From Pseudomonadota bacterium (GTDB lineage Bacteria; Pseudomonadota; Alphaproteobacteria; Sphingomonadales; Sphingomonadaceae), in assembly GCA_018240895.1 (NCBI GenBank), contig JAFEEX010000074.1, positions 1 through 36,022 of the forward strand: a stretch of 36,022 bases of DNA, in the 5' to 3' direction. A program made the translations under genes and the position numbers. Shown here piece by piece: positions 1-7,969 of this stretch. Under the pieces are notes generated by a model. It saw only the letters and a program-made list of their open reading frames with translations, ran no database searches and was not told where the DNA came from. The first letter of the stretch is position 1. Each line of letters opens with the position of its first letter.

Positions 1-19
1 CCAGAAAACCGGGACCACC

Positions 20-373
20 TCAGAGTGCATCCACATCACTTTGTATCGTGGCTTTTTCGTTTGCTCCCAAGGCAATCGTAATGGGGAGGTCATTCTGGAC
101 CAGATGGTCAATCGATGCCTTTAGTCCGCCAAGGCCATTTAAGGTGAAGTAGCCAGATTTAATTCTGAGGTGAGCCTGCTCGTTCGGTGTCTCTAAGTTT
201 AGCCAGTATGCGAGGGCATTGCTGTTAAGGCGGACTGTGCTGTCGAGGTATTCCAACGCGTTGCCCTCATCGCTGACACATTTTCGCGAAGGGTCGTACT
301 TCGTAGAGGGGGTGGAAGACAAGTGTTCTAAATGCGACTTTGCGAACTGATGTGCGCATGGAGAAGCCGGCAA
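20..373 (-). CDS. Hypothetical protein, 117 aa
   Basis: This is an open frame of 117 codons on the minus strand beginning with ATG at 373. I do not recognise a family. The C-terminal two thirds has ordinary protein-like composition, with alternating hydrophobic and charged residues, no membrane segment and no signal peptide. It lies beyond the tRNA-Pro fragment and its terminator, on the side inferred to be the original chromosome. It could be a real small gene, the 3' part of a broken one, or spurious. I see no clear Shine-Dalgarno sequence. Confidence 0.3.
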   Translation of the reverse strand: MPASPCAHQFAKSHLEHLSSTPSTKYDPSRKCVSDEGNALEYLDSTVRLNSNALAYWLNLETPNEQAHLRIKSGYFTLNGLGGLKASIDHLVQNDLPITIALGANEKATIQSDVDAL

Positions 374-520
374 GGAAGCTGCTGCTGTGCAACGTACATG
401 ATCGAATGGAGAGCTTCAGCGAGGAGGCTGCTGCAACGCCATCGCTGCGACGTGGAGCGTATCGGTGATGATTCTGCTCTTGCGCTTACGATAGGCTTTT
501 GGGGAGGCTTGCACAGCAAA

Positions 521-542
521 ACGGGCGACTTTCGTCGCCCGT
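521..542 (-). terminator. Rho-independent terminator downstream of the tRNA-Pro fragment
   Basis: A perfect 9-bp stem, ACGGGCGAC paired with GTCGCCCGT, encloses a 4-nt loop. Read on the minus strand the loop is GAAA and the stem runs into TTTTGC, as in an intrinsic terminator. It begins 29 nt after the CCA end of the tRNA fragment on the same strand, so it is probably the native terminator of the tRNA gene that the element entered. Confidence 0.65.
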
Positions 543-571
543 ATAACTTGCTGATTTCACAGTAAAATCGT

Positions 572-616
572 TGGTCGGGACGAGAGGATTCGAACCTCCG
601 ACCCCCACACCCCCAG
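572..616 (-). other. Integration attachment site: 3' half of tRNA-Pro(GGG)
   Basis: Read on the minus strand, these 45 nt match tRNA positions 32-76: a 7-nt anticodon loop with anticodon GGG, the 3' anticodon stem TGTGG, a variable loop, a T arm (GGAGG, TTCGAAT, CCTCT), the 3' acceptor strand CGTCCCG and ACCA. The 5' half is missing. The next bases (GGAAC on the minus strand) cannot pair with TGTGG, and no CGGGACG acceptor strand follows. Identity that stops in the anticodon loop is the usual mark of crossover by a tyrosine recombinase, and one is encoded 200 bp away. This is therefore an att site and not a functional tRNA gene. Confidence 0.8.
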
Positions 617-760
617 GTTCCTAATTTGACTTAGTAGATAATGTCTTTAAAGTTATGTAAAGACGATAAAAGATGAGAAATTTCGGCGCTATTTCGACAA
701 GGCCAGGCTTGCGTTGGTGGTAAATTTGTTCTATATGTGTTCCACAGCGTTCCGCTAGTT

Positions 761-782
761 TGCACCACCAGTGCACCACCAG
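761..782. repeat. Two perfect 11-bp direct repeats upstream of the integrase
   Basis: TGCACCACCAG occurs twice head to tail at 761-771 and 772-782, between the att site and the integrase gene. Tandem short repeats near att sites often serve as arm-type integrase binding sites. That role is an inference here. The repeats overlap the longest possible integrase frame, which argues that translation starts downstream at 816. Confidence 0.5.
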
Positions 783-815
783 AATCTGGGCGAAAGTTCG
801 AAGGTAGGGTTTGAA

Positions 816-2051
816 ATGCGCGTCAATCTCACCCGGGACTTCATTAAGAAGATCCCAATCCCGGATCGGCCAGTGGATTACCGAGACACTCGTCTCAAGG
901 GCCTGATTTTGCGGATCACGCCGACTGGCGTCAAGTCTTGGTATTGCGAATACGCTCGCGCGAAGAGAGTCTGGTTAGGCAGGGTAGATGCGGTCTCATA
1001 CTCTGAAGCGTTTGAGGCAGCGCAGAAAATTCTTTCTGAGTATTATCGAGGTATCGATCCGATCGAGGCGCGCAAGCCTGCCGCTGAAGTCCCTACCTTG
1101 AATGACTTCTTGGACGGAGATTATGGGACATGGGCTCGCGCCAATCAGCGGGCGCATGAGCAAAATCTTGATCGGCTGAAGACCGCGTTCAAATCCCTGC
1201 TCCCAAAGAAATTGGACCAGATCTCAGCACTGGACGTCGAGCGTTGGCGCGGGAAGCAAGTGGATCGCGGACTCAGCCATCAAACGCTAAATCGCGATGT
1301 TTCCTCGATCAAAGCTTGCTTTAACCGAGCTGTCGACTGGGAAATATTGGAGAAAAATGCGCTCGCTAAGGTGAAGAAGGTTAGGACTGACGATCGCATC
1401 AAAGTGCGGTTCCTTTCGACGGAGGAGGAGGAGCGGTTGCGCGCGGCGCTCGATCTGCGTGAAGAACGCCGAAGGAGGGAAAGAGCCTCCGCTAACGCTT
1501 GGCGGATTGCACGGCGTAAACAGCCGCTACCCGACATGCATGACCTGCGCTTCACGGATCACTTGAAACCACTGATTTTGCTCTCGCTAAACACGGGCGC
1601 CAGGCGAGGAGAGCTGTTCGATCTAGCTTGGGAAAATGTTGATCTCGATCGACGCGTGATGACGGTGAGCGGCATGAACGCGAAATCCAAACGAACAAGG
1701 CATATTCCCCTTAATCGTGAGGCAACTTGGGTGCTGACCGGCTGGAAAGAGCAGACTGGTGCCTCAAGCGGACTTGTATTCTTAAACGAAGATGGACAGC
1801 GCTTCGATCGCGCTAACACCTCGTGGCGAGGTTTGTTGAAGCAAGCTGAGATCCCAAACTTCCGCTGGCACGACATGCGTCACCATTTTGCCTCGAGGCT
1901 GGTGATGGGCGGGGTAGACCTCAACACAGTGCGAGAGCTGTTAGGGCACAGCGACTATGAAATGACGCTCCGCTATGCGCACTTAGCGCCTGAGCATAAG
2001 CTGAGGGCAGTTGAAATTTTGGACACGCTAAGACCTGATCCTGTCACCTGA
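816..2051 (+). CDS. Tyrosine recombinase / integrase with DUF4102-type arm-binding domain
   Basis: This is a site-specific recombinase of the phage and genomic-island integrase family, 411 aa from the ATG at 816. The N-terminal 85 residues look like the DUF4102 arm-DNA-binding domain, residues about 94-180 like the core-binding (SAM-like) domain, and the rest is catalytic. The active-site set is complete: R263 in TGARRGEL, H352 and R355 in HDMR, H378 in LGHSD, and the nucleophile Y387 in LRYAH. The start at 816 follows an AGGTAGGG ribosome site. A GTG at 771 would extend the frame, but it lies in the direct repeats. The gene sits just inside a tRNA-Pro att fragment and is probably the integrase of the element that carries the neighbouring catabolic genes. 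The intact triad suggests it could be active. Confidence 0.93.
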   Translation: MRVNLTRDFIKKIPIPDRPVDYRDTRLKGLILRITPTGVKSWYCEYARAKRVWLGRVDAVSYSEAFEAAQKILSEYYRGIDPIEARKPAAEVPTLNDFLDGDYGTWARANQRAHEQNLDRLKTAFKSLLPKKLDQISALDVERWRGKQVDRGLSHQTLNRDVSSIKACFNRAVDWEILEKNALAKVKKVRTDDRIKVRFLSTEEEERLRAALDLREERRRRERASANAWRIARRKQPLPDMHDLRFTDHLKPLILLSLNTGARRGELFDLAWENVDLDRRVMTVSGMNAKSKRTRHIPLNREATWVLTGWKEQTGASSGLVFLNEDGQRFDRANTSWRGLLKQAEIPNFRWHDMRHHFASRLVMGGVDLNTVRELLGHSDYEMTLRYAHLAPEHKLRAVEILDTLRPDPVT

Positions 2052-2109
2052 AATAACGGTACCAAAAACCGTGTACCTGCTTTGTCCTCATTTACCCAAG
2101 CAACCAGGG

Positions 2110-2125
2110 CCGCAGAAATCTGCGG
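2110..2125. terminator. Small hairpin after the integrase, weak terminator candidate
   Basis: CCGCAG and CTGCGG form a 6-bp stem around AAAT, about 60 bp after the integrase stop codon. Only a short, interrupted T run (ATTTCC) follows, so termination is uncertain. Confidence 0.25.
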
Positions 2126-2171
2126 ATTTCCTGAGCATAGTTAGGCTCCTCGTAAACTCAAGCAAAAATCA

Positions 2172-2195
2172 TGGCACAAATCGTGGCACAAATCG
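2172..2195. repeat. Two perfect 12-bp direct repeats downstream of the integrase
   Basis: TGGCACAAATCG occurs twice head to tail at 2172-2183 and 2184-2195. It differs in sequence from the repeat pair upstream of the integrase. A role in excision or integration complexes is possible but unproven. Confidence 0.45.
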
Positions 2196-2436
2196 CAGCA
2201 TTTAGATCGACGCCGAGCAACTCGGGATGAGGCCCTTGCATTGTGGCAAGGTGAATTCGTACGCGATGGGAGGTTACTTCAAATCAGTGCCAGATCGCTC
2301 CCGACCAGTTGGAGGTGATCTATAGACTCCTGTGAGTCGTAGAGCGCATCGCGGAAATTGATCAATTAGACCTTGTTTTGCCTGGGCGAGTTGACGTGAT
2401 GGGGTGGACGCCCCTGCACCGAGTTGGGTGTGTAAG

Positions 2437-3468
2437 ATGCGGCTGTCGAAGCCACGCCTAGAGGAGTCGTCCATATCCAAGGAGATTGTCGTTGTCGGCC
2501 TCGATCTGCCCAAGAACGTGTTCGAGGTCCACGCCATCGATGCGCAAGGTTAGCCTTTCGTCCGTCGCCAGATTCGCCGTGCGGAGGTGCTGAAGTTCTT
2601 TGCCAAGTTGCCCCCGTGCCTTGTCGGCATGGAGGCTTGTGCCTCTGCTCACTATTGAGCCGCGAGCTCGGTGCACTCGGCCATCAGGTGCGGTTGATGC
2701 CTGAAGCCGTACATGAAGCGAGGCAATACTGATGCAGCGGACATGGAGGCGATCTGCGAAGCAGTGACCAGACCAGTCATGCGCTTCGTCGCCGTGAAGT
2801 CGAAAGAGCATCAAGCTGCGCTCACGCTGCACAAGAACCGCGATCTGCTGGTCCGGCTACGAACCATGCTGATCAACGCATTGCGCGCGCACCTTGGGGA
2901 GTACGGGATCGTGAAGGCTCAAGGCCCTGCCGGCGTCAACTCGCTGCTGGCGCTGGTCATTGAAGCACAAGATGCCGTGCCGGTGAATGCACGATCCGGC
3001 CCTGCGGAGCATCGTGGCTCAGTTCCATGCGTTGGTGCGCGAGATCGAGCACCTCGTGAAGCAGATCCTCGACTGGCATCGCCACGACGAGGTCAGCCAG
3101 CGGCTTGCCACCGTTCCTGGCATCGGGCCAATCACGGCATCAGCCATTGCGGCGACACTACCCGATGCCTCGGTCTTCCGATCAGGCCGCCAGTTCGCGG
3201 CCTGGTTGGGTCTGACACCACGACCGCACAGTTCAGGCGGCAAGGAATGACTAGACTGCATCACCAAACAGGGTGAAGGATACCTTCGGTGCCTCCTTGT
3301 CGTCGGCGCCACGACCGTGCTGCGCATGACACGCAAGGATCACGCGAAGCAGCCATGGCTAGCCAGACTGCTGACAACCAAACCGGCCAAGATCGCGAAC
3401 GTGGCGCTGGCCAACAAGACCGTCAGGATTGCATGGGCCATCATGAGCCGAGGAGAGGTATATCGATC
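2437..3468 (+). pseudogene. Decayed IS110-family transposase
   Basis: The fragments together spell an IS110-type transposase. It begins with the DEDD-domain segment VVVGLDLPKNVFEVHAIDAQG, continues through MEACASAHY and NTDAADMEAICEAVTRP, and ends with the Transposase_20 segment VPGIGPITASAIAATLPDA, SGRQFAAWLGLTPR and ANKTVRIAWAIMSRGEVYR. The gene is broken many times. There is an in-frame TAG at 2551. A one-base loss near 2656 turns the expected Trp into TGA and shifts the frame, and a few residues appear lost near 2700. Another shift falls around 2975-2990, and a TGA at 3248 replaces an expected Arg codon. No functional protein is possible. I could not place the ends of the insertion sequence. 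It separates the integrase from the catabolic genes and shows that this border is old enough to have decayed. Confidence 0.85.
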
Positions 3469-3569
3469 GGTCGAAAACCACTCTAAACGAAAGAATCCAA
3501 ATTCAAATGCACTACCACGCGAATCATCGACGCAGTACGCATTGGTCTACCCTGTAAGTATTACTAAAG

Positions 3570-4343
3570 CTACCTTGCTGTCATTCCTCCATCAACAACT
3601 AGTTCGCTTCCTGTGATAAAAGCTGCTTTGTCTGATGCAAGAAACACGACTGCATCAGCAATGTCTTTCGGCACCCCAAGACGGCCAAGAGGGTGACCTG
3701 CACCAATCAGAGTTCTTGCTTCGTTATATCCGATTCCACGCGCGGCGGCCATGTCATCCACTAGTGTACGGCCCATGTCCGTGTCTATTACTCCTGGGTG
3801 CACAGAGTTAACCCTGATGTACGAAGAGGCCAACTCCATCGCGCAGCCTTTGGTGAAGATCCGAACTGCACCCTTTGTCGAATTGTAGCAGGTCGCATTG
3901 GCTGCTCCGTTAATCCCGGCGACGGAAGACAGGTTTACAATGGCGCTGCCACCAGGCCACATCCGAGAGCGCTCGGACAGCAGCGGAATCGTCGCTCGCG
4001 TTCCCAAGAACACCCCCTCAACGTTGACGGCATGGAGCTTCCGCCAATCGGCGAGTGTGGTCTCGAGAATCGACTTGCGAAGCCAGAGACCAGCATTGTT
4101 CACGAGAATGTCGAGGCCACCGACAAGCGCAGGCAGACGCGCGACCAAATCTGCCCATGCCGTTTCATCGGTGACATCCAACGCCAGACCAACTCCATCG
4201 ATCTCGTTGGCCAATTCGATCGGAGCATCGACATCTGTGGCAACAACTCTTGCTCCCGCAGCCGCAAGCGCTCGAGCCGTTGCTGCTCCAAGCCCCCGCC
4301 CCGCTCCGGTGACAAGCGCGATTCTTCCTTCAAGATCCAGCAT
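3570..4343 (-). CDS. Short-chain dehydrogenase/reductase (classical SDR)
   Basis: A classical SDR of 257 aa, the usual length, likely interconverting a secondary alcohol and a ketone with NAD(P)(H). The cofactor motif TGAGRGLG is at residues 12-19, NNAG at 82-85, and the catalytic Ser139/140, Tyr153 and Lys157 lie in NLSS and YNSTK. Asp37 after the second strand (ATDVD) favours NAD(H) over NADPH. It resembles cyclic-alcohol and hydroxysteroid dehydrogenases, but the substrate cannot be assigned. It is the last gene of a five-gene minus-strand operon and starts 24 bp after the alcohol dehydrogenase gene, with GGA a few bases before its ATG. In that context it probably makes the ketone used by the BVMO or oxidises a hydroxylated product. 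Confidence 0.88.
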   Translation of the reverse strand: MLDLEGRIALVTGAGRGLGAATARALAAAGARVVATDVDAPIELANEIDGVGLALDVTDETAWADLVARLPALVGGLDILVNNAGLWLRKSILETTLADWRKLHAVNVEGVFLGTRATIPLLSERSRMWPGGSAIVNLSSVAGINGAANATCYNSTKGAVRIFTKGCAMELASSYIRVNSVHPGVIDTDMGRTLVDDMAAARGIGYNEARTLIGAGHPLGRLGVPKDIADAVVFLASDKAAFITGSELVVDGGMTAR

Positions 4344-4367
4344 TATTCCATCGCCACTTTCATCTGT

Positions 4368-5447
4368 TCAGAAAATTACCACTGATCTTGCAAGCTGCCC
4401 GGTCTTCATCTCATCGAACCCCTCGTTGATTTCCTCGAGTTTGATCCGTCGCGAGATCAGTTCATCAAGCTTCAGTTTGCCCGAAAGATAGAAATCGACG
4501 AGCCGCGGCATGTCGACGGGAAATCTGTTGGATCCCATGATCGAGCCCTGAATCTTCTTTTCTCCCAGAAATGCAGCGCCCATCAGATTGACGGTCTGCC
4601 CAGGGGGAATCATCCCGACCACAGTCGCAGTTCCACCTCGCGCTACCATGTTGAAGGCCTGCTCCGCGGTTTTCGCCAAGCCAATGGCCTCGAATGCGTG
4701 GTGTACGCCTCCGCTCGTCAATTGCAGGACCTTCGCAACCGCGTCACCGTCAGAAGCATCGACGAAATCAGTAGCACCAAAGCTCATGGCCAGGTTGCTT
4801 TTCGATGAAACCATATCGACCGCAATAATCCGTGAAGCGCCAACTATCGCGGCTGCATTGATGATTGAAAGGCCGACGCCCCCGCAACCGATCACGGCAA
4901 CCGTTTCGCCCGCTCTCACATTTGCCGTATGCGATACCGCACCGAAGCCGGTCATCACCGAACATCCGATGAGCGCAGCACGATCGAGGGGCATATCCTT
5001 TCGGATCGCCACCAGTGCATGTTCATGCACAAGCATCTGCTCCGCAAACGACGAGAGGTTGAGAAACTGCGGAAGAGGCCTGCTGTCCTGAGTCAACCGC
5101 GGTTCTTCATCGGCACCGCGCTTGGTCTCTGGCGATTGGCAGCGGCTCATGTGACCGGTCAGGCAGTGTTCGCAATGGCCACAAAAGGCCGACAGGCAAG
5201 TGATCACGTGATCGCCCGGCTTGACTGTGCGGACTTCCGAACCCACCGCTTCCACGACTCCGGCGCTTTCGTGACCCAGAACCGCGGGAAGTGGAAAAGG
5301 ATAAGAGCCCTCGATGAAATGAAGGTCGGAATGGCACAATCCCGCCGCCGCAGTTCGTATCAGGACCTCGTGCGCCCCAGGCTTCGAAATCTGGACATCC
5401 TCGATTTGAAGTGGTTTGCGAACTTCGCGAAGCACCGCAGCTTTCAT
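4368..5447 (-). CDS. Zinc-dependent alcohol dehydrogenase (MDR family, class III-like)
   Basis: A medium-chain alcohol dehydrogenase of 359 aa. Catalytic zinc ligands are Cys38 (GLCHSD), His59 with Glu60 (GHE) and Cys162. The structural zinc lobe has Cys89, Cys92, Cys95 and Cys103. The Rossmann motif GCGGVG is at 187-192, with Asp211 at the end of the next strand, which favours NAD. The sequence resembles class III-like and NDMA-dependent-type alcohol dehydrogenases rather than glutathione-dependent formaldehyde dehydrogenase, but this is by eye. GGAGAG stands 5 nt before the ATG. It lies between the esterase and the SDR and would oxidise the primary alcohol released by ester or lactone cleavage to an aldehyde for the aldehyde dehydrogenase upstream. 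Confidence 0.9.
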   Translation of the reverse strand: MKAAVLREVRKPLQIEDVQISKPGAHEVLIRTAAAGLCHSDLHFIEGSYPFPLPAVLGHESAGVVEAVGSEVRTVKPGDHVITCLSAFCGHCEHCLTGHMSRCQSPETKRGADEEPRLTQDSRPLPQFLNLSSFAEQMLVHEHALVAIRKDMPLDRAALIGCSVMTGFGAVSHTANVRAGETVAVIGCGGVGLSIINAAAIVGASRIIAVDMVSSKSNLAMSFGATDFVDASDGDAVAKVLQLTSGGVHHAFEAIGLAKTAEQAFNMVARGGTATVVGMIPPGQTVNLMGAAFLGEKKIQGSIMGSNRFPVDMPRLVDFYLSGKLKLDELISRRIKLEEINEGFDEMKTGQLARSVVIF

Positions 5448-5532
5448 GTTAGTCTCTCCATCGATAGATTAACTTCACGGAAATTGACACCAAAACAATT
5501 GGCCGATCTTCAAGCACAACCTACGCCGACAA

Positions 5533-6495
5533 TCAAGCGCCGCCCGACAACGCCTTGGCCACCGAGCTGGCAACATGCGCTGCGGCTACTTCGACCCTTG
5601 CCGAGATAGCCGGCATGACGAAGAAATCATGAATCAGATCGGGAAAGTCCACGTAGTTGCTCTGCAAGCCCTGCCGTATGCGCAGTTCGTGCAGGAACCG
5701 TCCCTCGTCGCGAAGCGGGTCAAAGCCGGCTGTTACGATCATCTGCGGCGTCGCAGTCGGGCGACGGGCGATCTTGAGGCGATCGCATTCCGCACGGCCA
5801 TCGACTCTTAGGCATTTGTCAAACCAGGCGAACCCCGCCTTGCTCAGCACTAGCCCGTCATGAATTTTCCGAGATTCGGTTTCTTCTTCGGGCCAAATTG
5901 CCGGATAGAGCAGCACTTGGACAGCAAGCTCAAGTTCTGCATCGCCGAACAGATCGCAGGCTACCGAGGCGGCCAAGTTCGCGCCAGCGGAATCACCGCC
6001 GACGCCTATCCGGTCGCGCGCTACATTTAGCATTGCGCAATTGGCAAACGCCCACCGCACCGCATCCAAGGCATCGTCATGAGCGGCAGGAAACGGGTTC
6101 TCGGGCGCAAGACGGTAGTCGACCGCCATTATCTGCGCTCCTGAACCCGCTGCGAGGCGTCTGCAATGACCGTCATGGCTTTCCAGATCACCGACTATGA
6201 AGCCCCCACCATGGAAATAGACCAGCAATGCTGAAGGGAAGGTGGTCTCAGCGGGTGAGTAGAGACGAGCCCGAAGCGTTCGGCCCTCAAGCTCGAGCGT
6301 GAGGTCCCTCGAATCGACGTCACTTGGCGGAGACGGGTCTTGGGACCTCCTGCGAAGGCGATAGCCCTCCCGCGCCAATTCAAGCGGAAGCGAGCCCGGA
6401 GCGGGTCGCGGACGCGCGGCGGCTTCGGCAAATTCTGCCTCCAACATGGCACGGAAGCCAAGGTCCATGCCTTCAAGGTCGCGATTCGAATCCAT
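5533..6495 (-). CDS. Alpha/beta hydrolase, hormone-sensitive-lipase family esterase (family IV)
   Basis: An esterase or lactonase of 320 aa. The oxyanion motif HGGG is at residues 95-98 and the nucleophile Ser169 lies in GDSAG. The acid is Asp259 in FDPLRDEG and the base His289 in LIHDFF. There is no signal peptide, so it acts in the cytoplasm. The frame is open from 6570, but I chose the ATG at 6495, 2 nt after the TGA of the aldehyde dehydrogenase gene (TGACGATG). That fits translational coupling and the usual N-terminus. Next to a BVMO, the likely role is hydrolysis of the ester or lactone product, as in known cyclic-ketone pathways. The exact substrate is unknown. Confidence 0.88.
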   Translation of the reverse strand: MDSNRDLEGMDLGFRAMLEAEFAEAAARPRPAPGSLPLELAREGYRLRRRSQDPSPPSDVDSRDLTLELEGRTLRARLYSPAETTFPSALLVYFHGGGFIVGDLESHDGHCRRLAAGSGAQIMAVDYRLAPENPFPAAHDDALDAVRWAFANCAMLNVARDRIGVGGDSAGANLAASVACDLFGDAELELAVQVLLYPAIWPEEETESRKIHDGLVLSKAGFAWFDKCLRVDGRAECDRLKIARRPTATPQMIVTAGFDPLRDEGRFLHELRIRQGLQSNYVDFPDLIHDFFVMPAISARVEVAAAHVASSVAKALSGGA

Positions 6496-6497
6496 CG

Positions 6498-7928
6498 TCA
6501 GGCTGATGCCGGGCTGTAGCCGAGAATGGCACGAGTCTCGACAAACTCGTGGAAGCCATATTCGCCCCACTCGCGTCCGTTCCCGCTTGTCTTGAAGCCA
6601 CCGAATGGGGCCTTCAAGTCACTGCCGCCATTGATCGAGACCTGGCCGGCCTGAAGTTTGCTGGCGATTTCACGGGCCTTCTCGATGTCTGCACTTTGGA
6701 CATATGCCGAAAGCCCGAAAGTCGTGTCGTTCGCAATTTCGACCGCCTCGTCGAGGTCCGAATAGGAAAGTATCGAAAGGACGGGTCCGAATATCTCCTC
6801 ACGGGCGATTCGCATGTCGTTGGTGACGTCCGCAAATACCGTTGGCTTTACGTAGAAGCCGCGTTCCAGTCCCTCTGGACGGCCAGGTCCCCCTGCCACG
6901 AGCGATGCTCCTTCTTCGATGCCAATTTCGATATAGGACTGTACGCGCTCGAACTGGTTGCGATTGACGACCGGCCCGAGGTGTGCATTTCCCTTGGGAT
7001 CTCCCACGATCAGCCCGTCGACAGTTGCCGTTGCGATCGCAACTGCTTCGTCGCGGCGACTGTGCGGAACCAACATTCTGGTCGGTGCATTGCAGGACTG
7101 GCCAGAGTTGTTCATCACCGACATGGTCCCGCGCGTCACACCGCCCGCAAACCCCTCATCATCGAGAATGATGTTGGGGCTCTTGCCGCCCAGCTCCTGT
7201 GTAACCCGCTTAACCGTGGCGGCTGCTGCCCGGGCCACTTCGATGCCGGCATTGGTGGATCCGGTGAAAGACACCATGTCGATATCGGGATTACTGGAGA
7301 TCGCAGCACCAACCTCAGGACCGGTGCCGTGCACCATGTTGAATACGCCGGCTGGAACGCCAGCAGCATCCATGATCTCCGCGAATATCTTGGCGCTGAA
7401 GGGCGCTTCCTCCGAAGGCTTCAGGACCATGGTGCAGCCCGTTGCCAAGGCCGGCGCAACCTTGCAGGCGATCTGGTTCATTGGCCAGTTCCAAGGGGTG
7501 ATGAGCCCGCAGACGCCGATCGGCACCCGCGAAATACGGGTGGGACCCTTGTCCTGCTCGAATTCGAAGGTCTTGAGCACTTCAATGGCAGTCATAATGT
7601 GCCCGAGCCCCACTGGCGCCTGAGCGCGCTGGGAGAGCGAAGCAGGTGCACCCATTTCCTCGGTGATTGCCGTAGCGAGGTCTCCCAACCGCTTTTGGTA
7701 TTCTCCGGCTATCCTGGCAAGAACCGCAAGTCTTTCCTCGCGGCTGGTTGCGGCCCAGGCGGGCTGGGCGGCCCGGGCCGCTGCCACGGCGGCAGCTACG
7801 TCCGCCGCCGAGCCGGCCGAAATTCGGCCGAACGCTTCCTCGGTCGCCGGATTGTAAACATCGAGGGTTGCCGGTCGGACCGGATCGACCCACTTGCCGC
7901 CAACGTAGAACTGCAGGCTCTCAATCAT
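6498..7928 (-). CDS. NAD(P)-dependent aldehyde dehydrogenase
   Basis: An aldehyde dehydrogenase of 476 aa, close to the family's usual length. The catalytic residues are all present: Asn147 in PWNWP, Glu245 in QELGGKSPN and the nucleophile Cys279 in GQSCNAPTR. The cofactor loop FTGST is at 221-225. It belongs to the broad family that oxidises aliphatic or aromatic aldehydes to acids. The gene starts 41 bp after the BVMO stop codon with a purine-rich GGGAAGAAGAG leader, and it is followed at once by the esterase. In this operon it would make the carboxylic acid that a CoA ligase then activates. Confidence 0.92.
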   Translation of the reverse strand: MIESLQFYVGGKWVDPVRPATLDVYNPATEEAFGRISAGSAADVAAAVAAARAAQPAWAATSREERLAVLARIAGEYQKRLGDLATAITEEMGAPASLSQRAQAPVGLGHIMTAIEVLKTFEFEQDKGPTRISRVPIGVCGLITPWNWPMNQIACKVAPALATGCTMVLKPSEEAPFSAKIFAEIMDAAGVPAGVFNMVHGTGPEVGAAISSNPDIDMVSFTGSTNAGIEVARAAAATVKRVTQELGGKSPNIILDDEGFAGGVTRGTMSVMNNSGQSCNAPTRMLVPHSRRDEAVAIATATVDGLIVGDPKGNAHLGPVVNRNQFERVQSYIEIGIEEGASLVAGGPGRPEGLERGFYVKPTVFADVTNDMRIAREEIFGPVLSILSYSDLDEAVEIANDTTFGLSAYVQSADIEKAREIASKLQAGQVSINGGSDLKAPFGGFKTSGNGREWGEYGFHEFVETRAILGYSPASA

Positions 7929-7969
7929 TTCTCTTCTTCCCTGGACTGATCTGATTGCGTTTCGCGCGT

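Larger units (their letters stand above)
2052..2436. other. Non-coding stretch between the integrase and the IS110 remnant
   Basis: I find no convincing gene here. The open frames on the minus strand around 2274-2832 run antisense to the decayed transposase. The stretch holds a small hairpin after the integrase stop and a 12-bp tandem repeat, both listed separately. Confidence 0.5.

Noticed and set aside
572-616. A functional tRNA gene
   Set aside because: Only positions 32-76 are present; the D arm and 5' acceptor strand are missing and the anticodon stem cannot pair.
2274-2832. Open frames on the minus strand over the IS110 region
   Set aside because: They run antisense to clear IS110 transposase homology and have no domain of their own.
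6549-7949. 466-aa open frame on the plus strand
   Set aside because: It is the antisense shadow of the aldehyde dehydrogenase, whose catalytic motifs are all intact.
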